Below are positions 1 through 5,317 of a stretch of DNA of 7,694 nt, one piece after another. The position numbers and the translations under genes were made by a program. The notes below the pieces were generated by a model that had not been told where the DNA came from, did no database searches, and was given only the letters and a program-made list of their open reading frames with translations. Source of the stretch: Chloroflexi bacterium UBA6019 (GTDB lineage Bacteria; Chloroflexota; Dormibacteria; Dormibacterales; Dormibacteraceae); NCBI GenBank assembly GCA_002427995.1, contig DIZV01000089.1:6897-14590 (forward strand), written 5' to 3'. The first letter of the stretch is position 1. Each line of letters opens with the position of its first letter.

Positions 1-366
1 GCCGCGGGCCGGCTCATCGCCGGCCTGGGCCATCCCGTCCACAAGCCGGTCGACCCCCGCGTCCCCCGGCTCTTTACGGTCGCCGCCGCCAACGGCCTCT
101 CCGGCCGCCACGTGGAACTCATGGTCCGGATCGGCGAAGCGGCCGAGCGCGCCACCGGCAGGGCTCTGCCGATCAACGCGACCGGGGCGATCGGCGCCAT
201 CGCGAGCGAGCTCGAGATTCCCTGGCGCACCTGCCGCGGCCTCGCCGTGATGGCCCGCGCGATCGGCCTCGTCGCCCACCTCCAGGAGGAGCTCGAGGAC
301 CCGCTGGCGGGCGAGATCTGGGCTCGCGTCGAGGAGGAATCGTCCGAGCATCTCCGGCCCGGGTGA
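1..366 (+). CDS. Citryl-CoA lyase / citrate synthase-family protein, 3' part
   Basis: This is the last 121 residues of a citrate synthase-superfamily protein; the reading frame is open at the left edge, so the start is missing. The family forms or cleaves citryl-CoA (acetyl-CoA plus oxaloacetate) in the cytoplasm. Visible family marks are the active-site His in GLGHPVHK (H11 of the fragment), the following DPRVPRLF segment, the LPINATGAIGAI segment (residues 57-67), and the C-terminal LVAHLQEEL helix with its His. The length after the GHP motif and the short charged C-terminus fit the compact citryl-CoA lyase-like branch better than full-length citrate synthase. One oddity is that the position expected to hold the catalytic Asp (NVD in citrate synthases and in the ATP-citrate lyase domain) reads N-A-T here, with T61. 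Family membership is secure; the exact reaction is not. Confidence 0.85.
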   Translation, partial: AAGRLIAGLGHPVHKPVDPRVPRLFTVAAANGLSGRHVELMVRIGEAAERATGRALPINATGAIGAIASELEIPWRTCRGLAVMARAIGLVAHLQEELEDPLAGEIWARVEEESSEHLRPG

Positions 367-372
367 TCGGCG

Positions 373-402
373 TTCGACACCGGTTCGGCGCGCAACTAAG
401 AT
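373..402 (+). promoter_or_regulatory. Candidate promoter of the dioxygenase operon
   Basis: The 72-base gap between the lyase stop and the dioxygenase start holds TAAGAT at 397-402, a TANNNT-type -10 box. TTCGAC at 373-378 lies 18 bases upstream as a very poor -35. Just downstream, GGCCC at 403-407 and GGGCC at 416-420 can pair around an 8-base loop, which would place a small hairpin in the leader. The ribosome binding site GAGG at 427-430 follows, 8 bases before the GTG start. The -10 and the position support a promoter, but the -35 does not, so read-through from the lyase gene remains possible. Confidence 0.3.
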
Positions 403-438
403 GGCCCCAGCCAGCGGGCCGGGGTTGAGGTAGCAGCC

Positions 439-1404
439 GTGCCGGAGTGCGTTCCCGGGATCCACCATGTCACCGCGATCTGTGCCGACGTGCAGCGGAC
501 GGTCGACTTCTACGTCGGGGTCCTCGGGCTCCGCTTCGTCAAGCAGACGGTCAACTTCGACGTGCCTGACACCTACCACATCTACTTCGGCGACCGTCTC
601 GGCAGCCCGGGGACCGCGCTGACCTTCTTCGGGTGGCCGCACCTGCCCTGGCGGGCGGCGGGCGGTGGGCAGGTCGGCGTGGTCGCCCTGGCGGTGCCCG
701 AGCGATCCCTCGGCTTCTGGGCGGCACGCCTGCGCGGGCTGGGCGTCGAGGCCTCGCGCGGCGAGCGACTGGGTGCTGGATTCGTCGGCTTCGAAGACCC
801 CGACCGGATCCGGCTCGAGCTCGTCGGCCAGGCCTCCGACGAGCGCTGGAACCAATGGCCGGACAGCCCGGTCGCTCCCGAGCACCAGGTGCGCGGCTTT
901 CACGCTGTGAGCCTGGCTGTCGTCGAGGAGGAGCCGAGCGCCCATTTCCTGGAGCAGACGATGGGGTTCCGCGAGGTCGGGCGGGACGGTGGCCGGGTGC
1001 GCTTCGAAACCGGCTCCGGCGGACCCCAGGCGATCCTCGACCTGGTTGTCGACCCGGCGGCCGGTAAGGGGGAGGAGGCGACCGGCACCGTCCACCACGT
1101 GGCCTGGCGGGCCGTTGACGACGCCCACCAGCTCGCCTGGCGGGAAGTCATCGCAGGCACCGGGCGGCCGGTGACGCCGGTCATCGAGCGCAAGTACTTC
1201 CGCTCGATCTACTTTCGAGAGCCGGGCGGCGTGCTCTTCGAGATCGCCACCGACCAGCCCGGCTTCACCGTCGACGAGCCGGCAGCGTCGCTCGGCTCCG
1301 AGCTCCAGCTGCCGCCCCAGCACGAGGAGCGGCGTGACTCGCTCAAGGTCAACCTGCCCCCGATTGCGGTTCCGGCCACGGTCGGCCGCGGCACGGGAGG
1401 GTAG
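439..1404 (+). CDS. Ring-cleaving dioxygenase, MhqO/PcpA-like (two VOC modules)
   Basis: A 321-residue cytoplasmic protein of the vicinal-oxygen-chelate superfamily, group MhqO/YkcA/PcpA, whose members are Fe(II) enzymes that cleave hydroquinone- or catechol-type rings. Module 1 spans about residues 5-130 and begins GIHHVTAI. Module 2 spans about 150-272 and includes TVHHVAW and the FEIATDQPGF strand. Metal ligands expected from PcpA (His11, His227, Glu276) fall on H10, H219 (or H220) and E268. The PcpA second-sphere residues His10, Arg259 and Tyr266 match H9, R251 and Y258 with exactly conserved spacing to the Glu. The tail (LGSELQLPPQHEERRDSL, ending in NLPPI) is typical of the MhqO group. 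The GTG start is preceded by GAGG at 8 bases and begins just before the first module, so it is well placed. It is first in a four-gene operon, 8 bases before a MhqD-like hydrolase. The substrate cannot be read from sequence. Confidence 0.92.
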   Translation: MPECVPGIHHVTAICADVQRTVDFYVGVLGLRFVKQTVNFDVPDTYHIYFGDRLGSPGTALTFFGWPHLPWRAAGGGQVGVVALAVPERSLGFWAARLRGLGVEASRGERLGAGFVGFEDPDRIRLELVGQASDERWNQWPDSPVAPEHQVRGFHAVSLAVVEEEPSAHFLEQTMGFREVGRDGGRVRFETGSGGPQAILDLVVDPAAGKGEEATGTVHHVAWRAVDDAHQLAWREVIAGTGRPVTPVIERKYFRSIYFREPGGVLFEIATDQPGFTVDEPAASLGSELQLPPQHEERRDSLKVNLPPIAVPATVGRGTGG

Positions 1405-1412
1405 GCGAAGCG

Positions 1413-2093
1413 ATGCCCGGTCCGCACGATGGCCAGCCGGTGCTGACGGCGGGCGAGCCACTGGAGCGGGCATCGGCGGCGATGATCCTGGTCCACGGCC
1501 GCGGCGCGACGGCGCGCGACATCATGACCGTCGCTGCCGAGGTGGCTCAACCAGGCTTCGCCTTCCTCGCGCCCCAGGCGGCCTCCGACACCTGGTACCC
1601 GCACCGCTTCACCGAACCCACCGAGCTGAACGAGCCCTGGCTCTCCTCCGCCCTGGAGACGGTGCGCCGTGTCCTGGGGCGGGTCGAGGCGGTCCTGCCG
1701 GCTCAGAGCGTGATCCTGCTCGGGTTCTCCCAGGGCGCCTGCCTGACGCTGGAGTTCGCCGCTCGGAACGCCCGCCGCTACGGCGGCGTGGTCGGGCTGA
1801 GCGGCGGCCTGATCGGGCCCGAGCCTTCGCTGCGGGGCCATGCGGGTTCGCTGGCCGGCACCCCGGTCCTGCTCCTCTGCAGCGATGTCGACCCGCACAT
1901 CCCGGTGGAGAGGGTGCTGCGTTCGGCCGAGGTGATGAGAGAGCTGGAGGGAGAGGTCACCGTCGAGCTGTATCCGGGCCTGGGCCACGAGGTCAACCTC
2001 GACGAGCTGAACCGGATTCGTGACTTGATGGCGGCGCTCCCGCGCCGCGAAAAGATCGGCGATGCGGCAAACCTCGATTCCAAGGAGGCATGA
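1413..2093 (+). CDS. Alpha/beta hydrolase, phospholipase/carboxylesterase family (MhqD-like)
   Basis: A 226-residue cytoplasmic serine hydrolase. The oxyanion-hole motif is HGRGA at residues 28-32, the nucleophile elbow is GFSQG with S106, the acid is D160 in SDVDPHIP, and the base is H192 in GLGHEV, so the whole triad is present. Length and motif order match the phospholipase/carboxylesterase (Abhydrolase_2) family. In Bacillus subtilis a member (MhqD) belongs to the same quinone/catechol-responsive regulon as the ring-cleaving dioxygenase MhqO, and the adjacency here, only 8 bases apart, repeats that pairing. A GGGAGG stretch at 1395-1400, inside the end of the upstream gene, could serve as the ribosome binding site, which suggests translational coupling. 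It could hydrolyse the ring-opened product or an ester or thioester of it; that role is inferred. No signal peptide is visible. Confidence 0.9.
   Translation: MPGPHDGQPVLTAGEPLERASAAMILVHGRGATARDIMTVAAEVAQPGFAFLAPQAASDTWYPHRFTEPTELNEPWLSSALETVRRVLGRVEAVLPAQSVILLGFSQGACLTLEFAARNARRYGGVVGLSGGLIGPEPSLRGHAGSLAGTPVLLLCSDVDPHIPVERVLRSAEVMRELEGEVTVELYPGLGHEVNLDELNRIRDLMAALPRREKIGDAANLDSKEA
2082..2088 (+). promoter_or_regulatory. Strong Shine-Dalgarno deciding the start at 2098
   Basis: AAGGAGG lies 9 bases before ATG 2098 and overlaps the last codons of the hydrolase gene. It selects this ATG over an in-frame ATG at 2062, which would add 12 residues lying entirely inside the hydrolase gene. Confidence 0.85.
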
Positions 2094-2097
2094 GCAA

Positions 2098-2934
2098 ATG
2101 AGCGCAGTCATTTCCCCGGTCAACCCGATGGCGGCGGAGGGCAAGACGGTCGTCCTGGACGTCATGCGCCGCGATCGCCGCAAGTTCTTCGACCTGGTCG
2201 AGGATCCCCGGAACTGGAATGTCCAAACCCGCTGCACGGAGTGGGAGGTCCGCGACCTGGTCGGCCACCTGATCGATGTCATCGAGGGCTACCTCTCCCG
2301 CTGGGAGGCCGCCAAGAAGGGCGAGGCGCCCGGCGCGCTCGGCCTCCAGGTCATGGGCGAGGCACTCAACGGCCACGCCCTCGAGTTCCGCAAGCTTTCC
2401 CGGGAGGAGGCAATCGCGCGCCTGAAAGAGGATGCGGCCAAGATGGACGCGATCTTCGAGGCTCTGACCCCCGAGGAATGGACCAGTTTCCTGGTGACGC
2501 ATCCCTACATGGGCCCCGTTCCGGCCGGCTTCTACCCTGCCTTTCAGATCATGGATTACGGCATCCATCCGTACGACATCGAGTACGGGCTGGGCGACAA
2601 GCTGGCCGAGATCGACGAGGCCAGCGCGGGCATCCTGATCCCCTATTGCCACGTGATCATGCAGTACACCGTCGACGAGAAGTCCGCCCGGGGAGTGGAC
2701 ATCGTCTACGGCATCGAGGTCTCCGGCCCGTGGGGCGGCCGGTGGCGCGTCACCGTCAGGGACGGCGCCTGGTCGGCGGCACCCGAGGAAGGGGATTTCA
2801 AGGGCTGCGAGGCCGTCTTCCGCTATACCCCGTCGGATTTCGTGCTGACGGTCTTCGGGCGCTTCGCCGGAGGCGCCGCAACCGGCGATCCCGAGGTGAT
2901 CGAGAAGGTCCGAGGACTCTTCTTCCGATTCTGA
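2098..2934 (+). CDS. MDMPI/DinB-fold thiol-dependent enzyme with SCP2-like C-terminal domain
   Basis: A 278-residue protein of the mycothiol-dependent maleylpyruvate isomerase (MDMPI) family. The N-terminal four-helix DinB-like domain (about residues 15-175) carries the family hallmark CTEWEVRDLVGHLID (46-60). Compared with the Corynebacterium MDMPI zinc ligands His52, Glu144 and His148, the counterparts are H57, D153 and H157 in IMDYGIHPYD: the 4-residue spacing is kept but Glu becomes Asp. The C-terminal part (about 180-278, ending GDPEVIEKVRGLFFRF) looks like the SCP2-type domain common in this family. Known members use mycothiol as cofactor for cis-trans isomerisation, while many relatives are uncharacterised thiol transferases. 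It starts 4 bases after the hydrolase stop. Following a ring-cleaving dioxygenase and a hydrolase, it could isomerise or thiolate the ring-opened product; that is inference. A stand-alone stress-type DinB role is the alternative. Confidence 0.82.
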   Translation: MSAVISPVNPMAAEGKTVVLDVMRRDRRKFFDLVEDPRNWNVQTRCTEWEVRDLVGHLIDVIEGYLSRWEAAKKGEAPGALGLQVMGEALNGHALEFRKLSREEAIARLKEDAAKMDAIFEALTPEEWTSFLVTHPYMGPVPAGFYPAFQIMDYGIHPYDIEYGLGDKLAEIDEASAGILIPYCHVIMQYTVDEKSARGVDIVYGIEVSGPWGGRWRVTVRDGAWSAAPEEGDFKGCEAVFRYTPSDFVLTVFGRFAGGAATGDPEVIEKVRGLFFRF

Positions 2935-3539
2935 GACGCCGCCTGACCCTATGGGCGGCGGACCTCAGCCGGTGGAGCCCGCCGCCCCCTCAGGACCGGT
3001 TCAATATTCGTGAAGTGGCGCCCGGCTCGGCGCCGGCGCTGGCGACCGCGATGGCAGCCGAGGCCGAGCTCGCTGAGGTCCGCTTCGCCAGGGGCTGCCG
3101 CTGCTTCGCGGCTTGGGAGGGAGCCGATGTCATCGCCTACGGCTGGCTCTCCCGGCGGCCGGAATGGATCGGCGAGGTCCGGCTCGAGATTGCCCCGGCC
3201 GCGACCGACGCCTACGTGTGGAACTGCGTCACGCTGCCCGGGCATCGCCGGAGGGGGCTGTTCCGAGCCCTTTTGGTGTTCATCTGCGCTCGATCACGCG
3301 AGGAGGGCCGCTTTCTTCTCTGGATGGCGAGCGCGGGTGGGGGGGCGGAGAAGGCGGTCGTCGACGCGGGCTTCAGCCCGGTCCTGGCGCTGAACGAGCA
3401 CCGGCTCGCCGGGTGGCGCCGGTTGGCGGCGTCCGGAGCGCCGGGGTCCGAGCCTGACGCCGTCGCCGCGGCTCGTGCCGGGCTCGCCCTCGGTCGGCGG
3501 ACCGTCATCGGCCGCCGGCCGGCCCCACGTGTGCATTAA
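2931..3539 (+). CDS. GNAT-family N-acetyltransferase (start codon uncertain)
   Basis: This encodes an acetyl-CoA-dependent acyltransferase of the GNAT fold with an unknown acceptor. A GNAT-like beta1-alpha1 segment (FNIREVAPGSAPALATAM) is followed by CFAAWEGADVIAYGWLS, by the beta4 strand YVWNCVTL, and by the acetyl-CoA-binding motif A, GHRRRGLFRALL, with the R-R-R-G-L-F loop at 3246-3263. AGFSPV further on is the usual beta6 region. The frame is open far upstream, but no ATG, GTG or TTG occurs between the end of the previous gene and the beta1 strand. GTG 3015 and ATG 3051 would cut into the fold and have no Shine-Dalgarno. The coordinate given uses CTG 2931, which overlaps the previous TGA (CTGA) and would give 202 residues; CTG 2943 is another option. 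It is probably the last gene of the operon, translationally coupled to the MDMPI-like gene. A sequence error or a damaged 5' end is also possible. Confidence 0.72.
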   Translation: MRRRLTLWAADLSRWSPPPPQDRFNIREVAPGSAPALATAMAAEAELAEVRFARGCRCFAAWEGADVIAYGWLSRRPEWIGEVRLEIAPAATDAYVWNCVTLPGHRRRGLFRALLVFICARSREEGRFLLWMASAGGGAEKAVVDAGFSPVLALNEHRLAGWRRLAASGAPGSEPDAVAAARAGLALGRRTVIGRRPAPRVH

Positions 3540-3553
3540 TCCCGACCAGCCAG

Positions 3554-3573
3554 CGAGCCCCGGGGGGCGCTCG
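3554..3573. terminator. Candidate bidirectional terminator between convergent genes
   Basis: The 46-base gap between the GNAT stop and the kinase stop holds CGAGC (3554-3558) pairing with GCTCG (3569-3573). The stem continues inward as CCC with GGG past a one-base bulge. There is no clear U tract on either side. The convergent layout and the compact GC stem make it the best candidate for ending both transcripts. Confidence 0.4.
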
Positions 3574-3585
3574 GAACTGAGGGTG

Positions 3586-4974
3586 CTAGTCGATCCGGAT
3601 TGCGTCGGCGATCTCGCGCAGGAGGCTCGACCGGTCCGCGGCGCGGGCCAGGATCGGGATCGTCGCGGTCGCCTGGCTCCGCCGCAGGAAATCGCGGATC
3701 CAGCGCTCGTCCTCGCGCCCAACGGCCTCGCCCAGGATCACCGCCGCCGGCCGGTGCTCGGAGGCGAGGTCGGCCGCGTCGTGCACGCCCGACCCCAGGA
3801 AAACGGTATAGGAGCTCTGGCCCAGCCGGGCGGCGAGGCCTCCCTCGGGGTCGACGAGGACGAGGCTCCGCGAGCGTGCCACCGGGATTGCGATCGTGAA
3901 CACGCTGCCCTCCTCGGGGGTGCTGCTGAGGCGGATCGAGCTGCCCATCAGGGCGAGGAGCCGGCGGCTCATGGCCAGCCCGAGCCCGGTTCCCTGGAGG
4001 CCGGCATTGGTATGCGGCTCGACCTGGACGAATTCCTCGAAGATCCGCTCCTGGTCCTCCGGCGCGATGCCGATCCCGGTGTCGGCCACGGACACCTCGG
4101 CGATCTCGCCGACCCGGCGCATCGTCACCCTGACCTCGCCTCCGGGAGCTGTGAACTTGATCGCGTTGGAGAGCAGGTTCAAGAGCACCTGGAAGAGGCG
4201 CCGGCGGTCTGACTGCACCCAGACCTCGGTTCCGGCGTCGAGCGTGAGGCGGAGCGACTTGTCGTCGGCGAGGGGGCGCATCTTGGCTACCGACTCCTCC
4301 AGCAGCGGTCCCAGCTCGAGTCGCGTCACATCGACCTCCATCTGCCCGCCGGCGATCTTGCTCAGGTCGAGGATCTCGCTGATCAGGCCGAGCATGTGGA
4401 GGCCGCTCGACTGGATGTGTCGCAGCTGCCGCAGCTGCTTCTCGGTGAGCGAATCGGCGCCCTGGTGGGCGAGCAGCTGGGAGAAGCCGAGGATCGAGTT
4501 GAGCGGCGTCCGCAGCTCGTGGTTCATGGTCGCCAGGAAGCGGTTCATCGCCCGGCTCTCGGCCTCCGCCGTCACTCTCGCGCTGGACGCCACATTTCGC
4601 ATCCGCTCGACGTCCCGCCAGCGGCCGACGACGATGCCCACCGCCCAGGCAACCACAATCCCGGGCGCGTCGGCGACCGAGATCGCGTCGCGCAGAGGCA
4701 GGGACGGGCTCATGACGTGGGCGAGGGCCATGTTGATGGGCAGGAAGATGGCCATCGCCAGCGCGCTGCCGGGCCAGCCGTAGAACCAGGCGGAGACGAT
4801 CACCGGGAGTGAGATCAGCACCCCCGCGCTGCGGCCGGTCGCCGGCGCGATCAGGATGTAGACCGCGAGGTAGGCGAGCGTTGTTGCCAACAATGCGACC
4901 GCCGGCCACCAGAGCGCCAGCTTGGCGAGCAGGGACCGCGCCGCCAGCTCCCGCCCGGGGGTGGTCGCTGCCAC
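3586..4974 (-). CDS. Membrane sensor histidine kinase with degenerate C-terminal receiver
   Basis: A 462-residue two-component sensor. Four hydrophobic segments (about 22-44, 50-67, 69-88, 100-118) with very short loops form an N-terminal membrane sensor without a periplasmic domain. A short linker leads to the HisKA domain, with FLATMNHELRTPLN and phospho-acceptor H152. The HATPase_c domain has an N box around LNLLSNAIKF (N266, N270), G1 DTGIGI (298-303), an F-box-like IFEEFVQVE, and G2 GTGLGL (329-334), so the kinase core looks intact. Residues about 369-462 resemble a receiver (LVLVD, HRPAAVIL, TIPILARA), but the phospho-acceptor Asp is Gly (G415), only one acidic residue of the usual N-terminal pair is clear (D375), and the segment with the conserved Lys is missing. 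It starts at GTG without a Shine-Dalgarno, 6 bases after a good -10 box, so the message may be leaderless. No response-regulator gene is in view. Confidence 0.93.
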   Translation of the reverse strand: MAATTPGRELAARSLLAKLALWWPAVALLATTLAYLAVYILIAPATGRSAGVLISLPVIVSAWFYGWPGSALAMAIFLPINMALAHVMSPSLPLRDAISVADAPGIVVAWAVGIVVGRWRDVERMRNVASSARVTAEAESRAMNRFLATMNHELRTPLNSILGFSQLLAHQGADSLTEKQLRQLRHIQSSGLHMLGLISEILDLSKIAGGQMEVDVTRLELGPLLEESVAKMRPLADDKSLRLTLDAGTEVWVQSDRRRLFQVLLNLLSNAIKFTAPGGEVRVTMRRVGEIAEVSVADTGIGIAPEDQERIFEEFVQVEPHTNAGLQGTGLGLAMSRRLLALMGSSIRLSSTPEEGSVFTIAIPVARSRSLVLVDPEGGLAARLGQSSYTVFLGSGVHDAADLASEHRPAAVILGEAVGREDERWIRDFLRRSQATATIPILARAADRSSLLREIADAIRID

Positions 4975-4980
4975 AGCGTC

Positions 4981-5009
4981 AGTATCGGGCCCGGCGGCGA
5001 GATCGGGAA
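4981..5009 (-). promoter_or_regulatory. Candidate promoter for a leaderless kinase mRNA
   Basis: On the minus strand GATACT (4986-4981) matches TATAAT/TANNNT closely. TTCCCG (5009-5004) lies 17 bases upstream as a weak -35. The GTG start codon begins 6 bases after the -10 box, where the transcription start would be expected, and no ribosome binding sequence precedes it. This is the layout of leaderless promoters, which are common in actinobacteria. Confidence 0.5.
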
Positions 5010-5011
5010 TC

Positions 5012-5037
5012 CCCGCCGCTCCCCGGGAAGCGGCGGG
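5012..5037 (-). terminator. Perfect 9-bp GC hairpin after the small basic ORF
   Basis: CCCGCCGCT (5012-5020) and AGCGGCGGG (5029-5037) are exact reverse complements around an 8-base loop. The hairpin starts 3 bases after the stop codon of the 55-residue ORF and ends just before the kinase -35 region, which is where a terminator separating the two should sit. There is no U tract, so it may instead act as an mRNA-stabilising 3' stem. Confidence 0.5.
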
Positions 5038-5040
5038 CCC

Positions 5041-5208
5041 CTATCCCCGTGTGGGCTTGCGCCGGGGCGCTGCGCTCGGTCCGCGAGGTGCCAGCGAGGG
5101 GCTGTCCCGCGACCTCATCAGCAGCGGCCGCCAGTCGTCCGGCTGTGCTTTCGCCAGGGGCCGCCTGCGCTTCGGCTTGGTTTCGGATCGGGGTGCCTTC
5201 GGTTCCAT
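5041..5208 (-). CDS. Small basic Pro/Arg/Lys-rich protein, 55 aa, unrecognised
   Basis: I do not recognise a family. The ORF runs from ATG 5208 to TAG 5041 and encodes a strongly cationic, low-complexity protein. It has a KPKRRRPLAKAQ block (residues 11-22), one short less basic segment, DDWRPLLM (24-31), and an Arg/Pro-rich tail ending RRKPTRG. There is no hydrophobic helix or signal peptide, and it is probably largely unstructured; nucleic-acid binding is a guess from composition. Support comes from its surroundings: GGGAGGT ends 5 bases before the ATG, a GATAAT -10 lies about 24 bases upstream of the ATG, and a perfect 9-bp hairpin begins 3 bases after the stop. Third codon positions have the least A/T (12 of 55, against 17 at each of the other two positions), as expected for coding DNA at high GC. 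It lies between the DksA-like and kinase genes, all on the same strand. A longer overlapping frame (5290-4979) lacks these signals. Confidence 0.55.
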   Translation of the reverse strand: MEPKAPRSETKPKRRRPLAKAQPDDWRPLLMRSRDSPSLAPRGPSAAPRRKPTRG

Positions 5209-5213
5209 CGCCC

Positions 5214-5237
5214 ACCTCCCGGGCGTCTCGCATTATC
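5214..5237 (-). promoter_or_regulatory. Promoter -10 and Shine-Dalgarno of the small basic ORF
   Basis: On the minus strand GATAAT (5237-5232) matches the consensus -10 at five of six bases. No good -35 is visible. GGGAGGT (5220-5214) is a strong ribosome binding site 5 bases before ATG 5208, so the leader would be under 20 bases. The box context CGATAATGCGA resembles CGATACTGACG at the kinase promoter. Confidence 0.5.
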
Positions 5238-5289
5238 GCGCGCCCCGGCCCGGAAAGCCGCCGCGAAATCAGCGCGCCGCCATGTCGCA

Positions 5290-5311
5290 CCTCACCCCCC
5301 GAGGGCTGAGG
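5290..5311 (-). terminator. Candidate terminator of the DksA-like gene
   Basis: CCTCA and TGAGG (5290-5294 and 5307-5311) can pair with part of a CCC/GGG inner stem, 6 bases after the DksA-like stop codon. The stem is short and has no U tract. An overlapping GCGCGC-TTCA-GCGCGC palindrome (5311-5326) spans the stop codon itself. Confidence 0.3.
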
Positions 5312-5317
5312 CGCGCT

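Noticed and set aside
1209..2282. Long minus-strand ORF (357 codons) across the dioxygenase, hydrolase and MDMPI-like genes
   Set aside because: It crosses three well-supported plus-strand genes and has no recognisable motif or ribosome site; an antisense shadow.
2241..2930. Upstream extension of the GNAT frame to 432 residues
   Set aside because: The extension is an Arg/Gly-rich shadow of the MDMPI-like gene; the GNAT fold begins only near 3000.
3475..4783. Plus-strand ORFs opposite the kinase (245 and 295 codons)
   Set aside because: Antisense shadows with Ser/Arg- or Asp/Glu-rich composition and no family features.
3536..4909. Second minus-strand frame (457 codons) over the histidine kinase
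   Set aside because: Arg/Pro/Gly-rich out-of-frame reading; the true frame carries every kinase motif.
4979..5290. 103-codon minus-strand ORF overlapping the small basic ORF
   Set aside because: It starts at a GTG without a ribosome site, runs through the -10 box of the small ORF and the hairpin into the kinase promoter, and shows no motif. It is kept as the alternative to the 55-residue ORF.
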